A DNA stretch of 64,000 nt from Streptomyces sp. G-G2 (GTDB lineage: Bacteria > Actinomycetota > Actinomycetes > Streptomycetales > Streptomycetaceae), in contig NZ_JASISO010000001.1 of assembly GCF_030063135.1 (NCBI RefSeq), forward strand, positions 11,868-75,867, in the 5' to 3' direction. The notes beneath the pieces are model-generated. The model saw only the letters and a list, made by a program, of their open reading frames with translations, searched no databases and had not been told where the DNA came from. Made by a program: the position numbers and the translations under genes. Below, piece after piece: positions 46,601 through 53,443 of this stretch. The stretch's first letter is position 1. Each line of letters begins with the position of its first letter.

Positions 46601-47016
46601 ACGAGGGCGACCTGGTGGACCTGCGCGAGGCGGAGTACCTGCTGGAGCTGGCCGTCCGGCACGGCCGCGGCCCCCTGGCGCAGGCGCACGCCTGGCGCGA
46701 GCACGGCGACGTACAGCAGGAGATCCACGCCCACACCCGGGCCCCCGACCGGCTCGACCGCGCGGCCGACTCCTACCGGCGGGCCTGGCGGGCCGCGATG
46801 GAAACGGACGGGGCCGGGCGGACGGACGCCGCCGTCCAGCTGGCCGCCCGGGTCCAGGAACTGCGCGGCGAGGTGCTGGAGCGCCTCGCCCGGCCGCGCG
46901 CCGCGCTGGACGCCTTCCGGGCGGCCCTGGAGCTGTGGCAGCGGCTGCCGGAAGCCGACACCGACCGGCGTACGGCGGTGCGCGCGCGGGTGCGTGCGCT
47001 GGAGGCGTCCCTCTGA
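43642..47016 (+). CDS. vWA-domain protein, SAV_2336-like, with TPR-like C-terminal half
   Basis: 1124 residues from a GTG. Residues 1-40 are helical, 50-135 a Pro/Gly/Arg-rich linker. The vWA domain starts near residue 195 with the metal site LVLDASPSM (DxSxS at 201-205). From about residue 600 onward, Ala/Leu/Arg-rich helical repeats resemble TPRs (AAEAYGRARRLIPRDGDAYGELLPE and similar, cut here). It should be the central substrate- or partner-binding subunit for the MoxR ATPase. Confidence 0.87.
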   Translation: MTAADPGPPPAVRELAALLRAAGLDPSAGEIADALWLAGRTRAAARAADGALRAPVDPSAGPGPDRTERTDGGRRAAAPPDPGPPRPAAPGEEPVDLVVPRRPGGPGGARQPTGAHADPEPGPEGVGGFPVRVPTATALPRILDIQRALRALQRRRPPAPRARTVLDETATAEASARALGLVVPVLRAETRRENTMRLVLDASPSMAVWQDMFDELRAVCERLGAFRDVQVHYLHRLADGTPAVGSGPEPGGRTRSADQLRDPTGRGLTMVVSDCTGPLWREGAAQRLLYRWAQCTPCVVVQPLPQRLWSRSWLPTERGTLARGGGDERHLEFRSDRPPRPGRPTGGLTVPVLPPSARALGAWARLVAGLGSGPVPAEVGRVLADHPAAPVPLPRAARPPRELVRRFRSSASPRAVQLAVYLSATPLTLPVMRLVQRTMLPDSEPSDLAEVLLSGLLRRSGPAPGQWYEFVPGVQDVLLGPLGRDDAALVLKHCSEYVMAHFGRGVRNFPALAVAQLTGVPAAGAAEQDTGAGEEPGRLSAARLPQAFAQVSAKVVRRYLPGPPDAPPGPLEPAPGTGAAAPSRTWAVRTARIRLAAYDRDHEGGRRGLYEAVAVLRRAASAPAGPADPPGEAEFELAGALLRLWGVQRDPELLTEAERTARAVSALPGMVRARALLGRVLYERAVAALPGSRPEAEELLTAAEREFAAVGAVPELERELLLDCAIRRARTLMRLCELRDDPAALRDALTALEVFAGAERAAGSKPDGGLQLALGRVLLALADREEDPAGRIPLAERAAARLAAGLASLTAPAAGADLGAEPAPGAGAGQGAGSAAGAGERGWVRVELARALRYLPERLDEAPGVLERALAEATGEPELRLAALVCLARVHRARNARDGGPAGLDAAAEAYGRARRLIPRDGDAYGELLPEWGDVLLERARGADGRRFVSTAVRVLRDSRAAVPQSDPRAAHRLLRLATGLRLRHSYEGDLVDLREAEYLLELAVRHGRGPLAQAHAWREHGDVQQEIHAHTRAPDRLDRAADSYRRAWRAAMETDGAGRTDAAVQLAARVQELRGEVLERLARPRAALDAFRAALELWQRLPEADTDRRTAVRARVRALEASL

Positions 47017-47130
47017 CGCGCACCGGAGCGCCCTCCTGTGCCTGTTTCCGTTCCCCGGGCGCAGGGAAAGGGCAGTGAACCCATCGAACACACGACGGAA
47101 CGCATGACGCGACAGGGGGGCAGCACAACC

Positions 47131-47319
47131 ATGGTGACAAAGCATCAGGAACTGGTCGCACACCGCTGTCCGGCGCAGTTGCCGGACCTCTCCGGGCTCG
47201 ATCTGGCCGCACTGCGGGGCATCGACCACCCGGTGCTGGCCGATGTGCTCGAGGGCATGGTGGAGCGCGTCACGCACCCGGCGGAGATACTGAACGCCTT
47301 CGATTCCGGCGTCGACTGA
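47131..47319 (+). CDS. fxsA: FxSxx-COOH-type precursor peptide (RiPP)
   Basis: 62 residues. The leader-like part (PDLSGLDLAALRGIDHPVL, helix VLEGMVERV) precedes a C-terminal core ILNAFDSGVD. In the family the chain ends F-x-S-x-x; here Phe57-Asp58-Ser59 are followed by three residues, Gly-Val-Asp. The radical SAM partner follows, and in characterised FxsA/FxsB pairs a Phe-to-Ser cyclophane is made in the F-x-S motif. An upstream in-frame ATG at 47104 would lengthen the peptide by nine residues. Confidence 0.85.
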   Translation: MVTKHQELVAHRCPAQLPDLSGLDLAALRGIDHPVLADVLEGMVERVTHPAEILNAFDSGVD

Positions 47320-47450
47320 GCGGACCCGCCGGGGCTCGCCGGATCCGGCCCGAACCGGATGAAACCACGCCGGAGTTGACCACTTTCCGCCGTTAGCCGC
47401 ACACATCCACCGGGCAGGGATGGACCGTCCGCAGCGGGAGGAACCGTCGA

Positions 47451-48767
47451 ATGAGGCACACGACCACGCGCGACGCCGTGCTGCCCGCGCACCGCGTCCA
47501 CGCGCCCTGGCCCTACACCGGGCTCGACGTCCCCGCCCTCCGGGCGGCCGGTCACCGGTCGTACCCCTTACGGCAGTTCGTCCTCAAGACCCGCAGTCGC
47601 TGCAACCTCGCCTGCACCTACTGCTACGTCTACTCGATGGCCGACGAGGGCTGGCGCGCCCAGCCCGCCGTGATGTCCGCCGCCACCGCGGCCCGCGCCG
47701 CCGACCGGATCGCCGAGCACGCCGCCGCCCACGCCCTGACCCGCGTCGACCTCGTCCTGCACGGCGGGGAGCCGCTGCTGACCCCGCCCGCCGGACTCGC
47801 CGCACCCGTCCAGGCGGTACGGGCGGCCCTCGCCCGACGCTCCCCGGGCACCCGGGTCACCGCCACCGTGCAGACCAACGCCACCCTGCTCACCCCGGGC
47901 CGCCTCGACGCGCTGGCCGCCGCCGGGATCCGGGTCGGCGTCAGCCTCGACGGGGGTCTCCCGGCGCACAACGCCCGGCGCGTGGACCATGCCGGGCGCC
48001 CCGGCTTCAGCGCCGCCGCGCGGGGCCTGCGGCTGCTGGCCCAGCACCCCGGGAGCTACGCCGGGGTGCTCTGCGTGGTGGACACCGCCCAGGACCCGGT
48101 GGAGACCTACGAATCCCTGCTGGCCTTCGCGCCGCCCACCCTCGCCCTGCTGCTGCCCCTGGCCAACTGGGCCGAACCGCCGCCCGGTTCGGCCCCCGGC
48201 ACCACCCCGTACGCCGACTGGCTGACCGCCGTCTTCGAACGCTGGTGGCACGACGGGGTGCGGCGCACCCGGATCCGGCTCTTCGAGGAGATCATCGCCC
48301 TGCTGCTCGGGCTGCCCGCCGCCAACGAATCCCTGGGCCTGGCCCCGGTCACCACCGCCGTCATCGAGACCGACGGCAGCATCGAACAGGCCGACTCCCT
48401 CAAGTCCGCCTACGAGGGTGCCGCCGCCACCGGCATGACCCTGGACACGCACAGCTTCGACGAACTCCTCGACCACCCCGGGCTGGCCGCCCGCCAGCTC
48501 GGCCGGGCCGCGCTGGCCGGGGGCTGCCGCTCCTGCGAACTCGTCGAGGTCTGCGGCGGCGGTCACTACCCGCACCGCTACCGGCCCGGCCAGGGCTTCC
48601 AGCACCCCTCCGTGTACTGCGAGGACCTCCAGGTGCTCATCCGGCACATCGCGGCGGCCCTGCACCACGCCGCCACCGCCGCGCCCCGCGCCGCCGCGGC
48701 CCCCGCCCCCGTGCCCGCCCCGCGTACGGACGTCCACGGGCAGGGCCCCGAGCGGGCCGCCTCATGA
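47451..48767 (+). CDS. fxsB: radical SAM/SPASM peptide maturase FxsB
   Basis: 438 residues. The radical SAM cluster motif CNLACTYC has Cys51, Cys55 and Cys58. The SPASM region near the C-terminus has CRSCELVEVCGGGHYPHRY and a later Cys in VYCEDL. FxsB enzymes act on the C-terminal F-x-S of the neighbouring precursor. A Pro/Ala-rich tail follows the SPASM domain. The stop overlaps the next start (ATGA), so it is coupled to the HExxH gene. Confidence 0.92.
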   Translation: MRHTTTRDAVLPAHRVHAPWPYTGLDVPALRAAGHRSYPLRQFVLKTRSRCNLACTYCYVYSMADEGWRAQPAVMSAATAARAADRIAEHAAAHALTRVDLVLHGGEPLLTPPAGLAAPVQAVRAALARRSPGTRVTATVQTNATLLTPGRLDALAAAGIRVGVSLDGGLPAHNARRVDHAGRPGFSAAARGLRLLAQHPGSYAGVLCVVDTAQDPVETYESLLAFAPPTLALLLPLANWAEPPPGSAPGTTPYADWLTAVFERWWHDGVRRTRIRLFEEIIALLLGLPAANESLGLAPVTTAVIETDGSIEQADSLKSAYEGAAATGMTLDTHSFDELLDHPGLAARQLGRAALAGGCRSCELVEVCGGGHYPHRYRPGQGFQHPSVYCEDLQVLIRHIAAALHHAATAAPRAAAAPAPVPAPRTDVHGQGPERAAS

Positions 48768-50122
48768 CCCGCCCCGTCCCGCTGCCGGGCCCCCGCTCCA
48801 GCTCCGGCCCGGAGCCCGCTACCGCACCCGCGCCCGGATCCGGCCCCGCGCCCGTGCCCGGCCCCCGCTCCGGGGCCGGCCCGCTGCCCGGCTTCGCCAT
48901 CACCTCCCACCTGCTGCGCGCCCTGGCCTCCACCGAACCCGGAGCCGAGGGCGCCCGCCTGATCCGTGACATCCGCCGCTCCAAACGCCTGGTCCTGCTG
49001 CGCGCGGTCCTCGACGCGGCCCCCGGCGGCCCCGACGGGGAGACCGGCCGCCACTGGGCGCTCCTGGAGGAGGCCGAGCGGCGCGCCCCCGGCGCCGTGC
49101 GCGACGTACTGCACTACCCCGCCACCGGGACCTGGGCCGAGGAAACCCTGCGCCGCCTGCACGAACCCCACGGGCCCGCCCCCGACCTCGCCCACCTCGG
49201 GGCCCTCGCCGCGGCCGCGGCCCTGCGCGCCGGGCTCGACTTCAAACTCACCCTGCGCCCGCTCCACGGCCGCCTGGTGCTGCCCACCCTCGGCCTGCTG
49301 CGCCCCGCCCGCCCCGGGCCCGTCACCCTGACCCAGCGCTCCTGGGACCCCGCCGACCCCGCCGTCCTCGCCCTGCACACCCTGCCCGGCGGCGGGGTCG
49401 CCCTGGACGACCTCGATCCGTACCGGGCCCTGGGCCACCCGGTCTCCGTACGCCCCGCCCGCAGGCTTACCCCCAAGGGGCACAAGCGCTGGGACATCCA
49501 GTGGACCGGCGCCCTGACCCTGCTGGAGCGCTACGACTCCACCCGGGCCCACGAGGTCGGCGAACTGCTGCGCACCCTCGTCCCGCTGGCCGGGGGAGCC
49601 CGCTCCACCGGGGCCACCCTGCCCGCCGCCGCCGGATCCGTCCTGGTCCGCGGCCAGACCCCGCCCGCGCTCGCCGCCACCCTGGTCCACGAGGTGCAGC
49701 ACGGGAAGCTCACCGCGCTCGCCGACATCCTCACCCTGCACACCGCCGACCGCACCCCCTGCTACTGGGCCCCCTGGCGGGCGGACCCCCGCCCGTTGGA
49801 GGGACTCCTGCACGGCGCGTACGCCCACCTGGCCCTCGCCGGGTACTGGCAGCGCGCCGCCCTCTACGGCGCCCGCGGCGCCTGGGCGCGGCACGCCCGC
49901 AGCCGGTCCCAACTGGCCGCCGTCCTCCCCGTACTCCAGGGTGCCCGCGAACTGACCGTGACCGGACGGGAGTTCATCGCCGGGATGACCGCCGCCGAAC
50001 GCGCCATGGACGACCTGCCGCCCCCCGGCGACCAGCACGCCACCGCCCGCCGGGCCATCGACCACGAACGCCGCGCCTGGTGCGCGGACCACCCCGAACT
50101 CGCCGCATTCGCCGCGACCTGA
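48764..50122 (+). CDS. HExxH motif protein of the FxSxx peptide-modification system
   Basis: 452 residues. The first 40 are Pro/Gly/Ser-rich. The metal-binding motif HEVQH (309-313) sits in TLVHEVQHGKLTALADI, as in the HExxH family that accompanies radical SAM peptide systems. It may be a protease or a second modifying enzyme acting on the precursor; the activity is not known. It overlaps fxsB by 4 nt. Confidence 0.87.
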   Translation: MTRPVPLPGPRSSSGPEPATAPAPGSGPAPVPGPRSGAGPLPGFAITSHLLRALASTEPGAEGARLIRDIRRSKRLVLLRAVLDAAPGGPDGETGRHWALLEEAERRAPGAVRDVLHYPATGTWAEETLRRLHEPHGPAPDLAHLGALAAAAALRAGLDFKLTLRPLHGRLVLPTLGLLRPARPGPVTLTQRSWDPADPAVLALHTLPGGGVALDDLDPYRALGHPVSVRPARRLTPKGHKRWDIQWTGALTLLERYDSTRAHEVGELLRTLVPLAGGARSTGATLPAAAGSVLVRGQTPPALAATLVHEVQHGKLTALADILTLHTADRTPCYWAPWRADPRPLEGLLHGAYAHLALAGYWQRAALYGARGAWARHARSRSQLAAVLPVLQGARELTVTGREFIAGMTAAERAMDDLPPPGDQHATARRAIDHERRAWCADHPELAAFAAT

Positions 50123-50196
50123 CACAGGCTGAGCACCCGTCACCTGCGGTACCTTTTCAACCCCGTCCACCGCCCGGATTCCAGGGAGACGGCCGC

Positions 50197-53100
50197 ATGA
50201 CCACCGGAACTCGGCAGGACCGCGAGAACGCGGCGCAGCCGCAGCGCTTCGTCATCAGCTTCGCGGGATTCAACCGCCCCTGGGCGGTGTGGATCGCCCA
50301 CCGGCTGGAGGAACACGGACACCGCGTCGCCCTCCAGCGCTGGGACCCGAAGAACAGCAACGGACTGGCCGAGGCCCTCGACGACCTCGCGCGCGCCGGC
50401 GGCCGCGTCCTGGTCGTCCTCAGCGAGCGGTACTTCTCCGCGGGCACCCACACCGACGAGGAGTGGAACGCGGCGCTGCGCACCGTCACCGAGGCCCACC
50501 CCGACCGGTTCGCGGCGGTCTGCCTCACCGACGCCCCGCTGCCCAGCGCCGTCGCCGCGCTGGAGAAGACCGACCTGTGGGGCCTGGACGCCTACGAGGC
50601 CGAGTACCGGGTCCTGCGCAGGCTGGAGCTGCCCACCGAGCGGATCGGCACCGAGACCGGCCGCCGCGGCCCCCGCTTCCCCAACGACCCGCCCGAGATC
50701 TGGGGCCGGGTCCCGCGCCGCAACCCCCGCTTCACCGGCCGCAACGACGTCATCGGCAAACTCCGCGCCGCCCTCACCGAGGCCCCGCCCGGAGCGGCCA
50801 CCGTCACCCTGCTCGGGCTCTCCGGCGTCGGCAAGACGCAGGTCGCCACCGAGTACGCCTACCGCTTCGCCTCCGAGTACGACGTGGTGTGGTGGGTGCC
50901 CGCCGAGGACCGGCCCACCCTGCGCGAACGGCTCGCCGACCTCGCGCCCGCCCTCGGCCTGCCGCGCGGCGCGGGCAGTTACGGCGAGCAGATCCGGGCC
51001 GTCCTCGAAGCGCTGCGCCGCGGCTCCCCGTTCAACCGCTGGCTGATGGTCTTCGACGGCTGCGACAACCCCGACGACCTCACCGACCTGCTGCCGGGCG
51101 GCGCGGGCGACGTCATCATCACCTCGCGCAACCGCGAATGGGGCAACCGGCACACCAGCCTCGTCGAAGTCCCCCTCTACGCCCGCCCCGAGTCCGTCAC
51201 CTTCATCCGGCGCCGGGCCCGCCGCCTCACCGCCGACGAGGCCGACCTGCTCGCGGAGGCCCTGGAGGACTACCCGCTCGCCCTCGACCAGACCGCGGGC
51301 TGGCTCGCCGACTCCCCGCTGAGCGTGGGCGATTACCTCGCGCTGCTCCAGCGGCGGCTGGACACCCGGGAGGCGGTCGCCGTCTCCGAGGACTATCCGC
51401 TGCCCTTCCCGACCGCCCTCGCCATACTCCTCAACAACGTCCGGGAGAACTTCCCCGACGCCCTGGCCCTGCTGCGGCTGTTCGTGTTCTTCGCGCCCGG
51501 CCCGGTCCCGCTGCGGCTGCTGCGGGAGTTCCCCGCGGAGGATGTACCGGAACAGCTCGCCGGGCTGATCAACGACCAGATCCGGTGGAACGCGGCCCTC
51601 AACAAGCTCGTGCAGTTCTCCGTGGTCCGCCTGGAGTACTCCGACCTGCCCGTCGAAGAGGGCGGCGGCGGCCTGGAGACCGTCCAGCTGCACCGGATGG
51701 TCCACGGCATCGTCCGCGAGAACCTCGCCGAGGACGAGTCCGAACCGCTCTCCCGGGCCGTCCGCCAGGTACTCGCCGAGGCCGACCCCGGGCGGCCGTC
51801 CGACTCCCGGCTCTGGCCGAGGTACGCCGAACTCATCCCGCACCTCGACACCGCGGGCGTCCTCACCAGCACCAACCCCCGGATCCAGACCTTCCTGCTG
51901 CGCTGTCTGCGCTACCTGATCCTGGCCGGGGAGTACCGCACCTGCCTGCGCCTGTGCGAACAGACCGACCTGGCCTGGCGCTCCATGCTCGGCGACGACC
52001 ACGACCGGGTGCGGGAGCTGAGCTACCAGTACGGCGGAGCGCTGCGCAACCTCGGGCTGTTCCGTCGCGCCGAGGTCCTCACCAAGGCCGTCGCCGACCG
52101 GCTCGTCTCCGAACGCGGCGACCGCGACCTCGAAACCCTGCGCGCCACCAGCGCGTACGGCGGGGTCCTGCTGTGCATCGCCAAGTTCGAACCGGCCCGC
52201 CAGCTCTTCGAGCACTGCCTGGCCACCTACCGCGAACTCCTGGGCGAGGACGACTCCACCACCCTCAACGCCCAGAACAACCTCGCCGCCACCTTCCGGC
52301 TGCTGGGCCGCTACCAGGAGGCGTACGACCTCGACCTCGACACCCTGCGACGGCGCGAGCGGGTGCTGCGCGCCCAGCACATCTCCACCCTCTCCTCCGG
52401 CATCGCCTGCGCCATGGGCCTGCGCCTGATGGGCCGCTACCGGGAGGCGCAGACCCGCCAGGAACAGGGCGTCAAGCTCAACAACCAGATCCTGGGCGTC
52501 AACCACCCGCAGACCCTGCGCGCCGAACACAACCTGGGCCTGTGCCTGCGCCGTTCGGGCGACATCCCCGGCGCGGGCACCCGGCTGCGGACCGTGTGGG
52601 AACGCGCCACCCGGGTCTTCGGGGCCGACTACCCGTGGACCCTGATGGTGGCCTCCGACTACGCCACCTACCTGCGTGAATACGGAGACGTCGAGGAGGC
52701 CCGCCGGATCTCCGAGGCGGTGGTGCGGGGCTACCAGTCCCAGCTGGGGCTGGCCCACCCGTACAGCATCGGTACGGTCGGCAACCTCGGGCTGGTGCTG
52801 CGGGCCCAGGGGGAGCGCGAGGAGGCGCTGAGCCTGTGCGAGCAGGCCCTGGTCGGGATGCGCAACGCGCTCGGGGAGCGGCACCCCTGGGCGCTGGGCA
52901 GCGCCCTCAACGCGGCGGGCTGCCGCAACATCACCGGGAGGCTCGACGACGCCGTCCAGCTGAGCCGGGACACGCTGCGCACGGCCGAGCAGGTGCTGGG
53001 GCCGGACCACCCGATGGCGCTGAGCGCGCAGATCGCGCTGGCCGCGGACCTGCGGGCGCTCCAGCACACGGACGAGTCCCGCAAGAACGAGGACGACGCG

Positions 53101-53199
53101 CTGAAGGGGCTGGCCCGGACGCTGGGCACGCAGCACGTCCACACCGTCTCGGCGCGCCAACGGGTCCGCCCGTACTGGGACTTCGAGCCCCAGCCGTAG
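50197..53199 (+). CDS. TIR domain-NTPase-TPR protein of the FxSxx system
   Basis: 1000 residues from an ATG with GGGAG 8 nt upstream. Order: TIR-like domain (17-150, RFVISFAGFNRPWA), STAND/NB-ARC-type NTPase with P-loop GLSGVGKT (207-214) and Walker B VFDGCDN, then winged-helix and tetratricopeptide repeats from about residue 570 to the end. The layout is that of FxSxx-associated TPR proteins and of STAND immune receptors. TIR domains often cleave NAD+, so an effector role is inferred. It is the last gene of the cluster. Confidence 0.9.
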   Translation: MTTGTRQDRENAAQPQRFVISFAGFNRPWAVWIAHRLEEHGHRVALQRWDPKNSNGLAEALDDLARAGGRVLVVLSERYFSAGTHTDEEWNAALRTVTEAHPDRFAAVCLTDAPLPSAVAALEKTDLWGLDAYEAEYRVLRRLELPTERIGTETGRRGPRFPNDPPEIWGRVPRRNPRFTGRNDVIGKLRAALTEAPPGAATVTLLGLSGVGKTQVATEYAYRFASEYDVVWWVPAEDRPTLRERLADLAPALGLPRGAGSYGEQIRAVLEALRRGSPFNRWLMVFDGCDNPDDLTDLLPGGAGDVIITSRNREWGNRHTSLVEVPLYARPESVTFIRRRARRLTADEADLLAEALEDYPLALDQTAGWLADSPLSVGDYLALLQRRLDTREAVAVSEDYPLPFPTALAILLNNVRENFPDALALLRLFVFFAPGPVPLRLLREFPAEDVPEQLAGLINDQIRWNAALNKLVQFSVVRLEYSDLPVEEGGGGLETVQLHRMVHGIVRENLAEDESEPLSRAVRQVLAEADPGRPSDSRLWPRYAELIPHLDTAGVLTSTNPRIQTFLLRCLRYLILAGEYRTCLRLCEQTDLAWRSMLGDDHDRVRELSYQYGGALRNLGLFRRAEVLTKAVADRLVSERGDRDLETLRATSAYGGVLLCIAKFEPARQLFEHCLATYRELLGEDDSTTLNAQNNLAATFRLLGRYQEAYDLDLDTLRRRERVLRAQHISTLSSGIACAMGLRLMGRYREAQTRQEQGVKLNNQILGVNHPQTLRAEHNLGLCLRRSGDIPGAGTRLRTVWERATRVFGADYPWTLMVASDYATYLREYGDVEEARRISEAVVRGYQSQLGLAHPYSIGTVGNLGLVLRAQGEREEALSLCEQALVGMRNALGERHPWALGSALNAAGCRNITGRLDDAVQLSRDTLRTAEQVLGPDHPMALSAQIALAADLRALQHTDESRKNEDDALKGLARTLGTQHVHTVSARQRVRPYWDFEPQP

Positions 53200-53263
53200 G
53201 CCTGGCCGGCCGACCCGACCGGGCCTGGCTGAGCCACCTTCAGCAACGCCGGCGGCCTACCTT

Positions 53264-53336
53264 CAGCCTGCCCGGCGGAGCCGGGTTCCCCGGGGCTCCG
53301 CCCCAGACCCCGCGCCTCAAACGCCGGCGAGGCTGG
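53264..53336. repeat. Streptomyces intergenic repeat with internal hairpin
   Basis: CAGCCTGCCCGGCGGAGCC at the left and CCTCAAACGCCGGCG at the right flank a hairpin (GGCGGAGCC at 53274, GGCTCCGCC at 53294). It is the same family as the repeats near 9628 and 62008. It lies right after the TIR-TPR gene. Confidence 0.75.
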
Positions 53337-53371
53337 GTCGGGACGGCGGGGAGGCTGGGTCGGGCCGGGGA

Positions 53372-53425
53372 CACTGGAAGGCCCGGTCCCCGTTCGGCGG
53401 TTTCTAGGGGCCGGGCCTTCCAGTG
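53372..53425. terminator. bidirectional terminator between the Fxs cluster and kgd
   Basis: A 19-bp stem with a single mismatch (CACTGGAAGGCCCGGTCCC against GGGGCCGGGCCTTCCAGTG) and a 16-nt loop. It ends 19 nt from the kgd stop codon. Confidence 0.88.
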
Positions 53426-53443
53426 TTCAGCTCAGCGCGGCGA

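Noticed and set aside
43795..47406. 1203-codon minus-strand open frame opposite the vWA gene
   Set aside because: Gln/Arg/Gly-rich antisense frame with no domain. The plus strand carries the vWA metal site and TPR-like repeats.
47320..47450. Promoter for fxsB in the fxsA-fxsB gap
   Set aside because: A TTGACC is present but no -10 box at acceptable spacing was found.
40300..53440. Fxs cluster as an integrated mobile element
   Set aside because: No integrase, transposase, tRNA or flanking att-like direct repeat was seen, and composition matches neighbours. Horizontal acquisition cannot be excluded but is not supported here.
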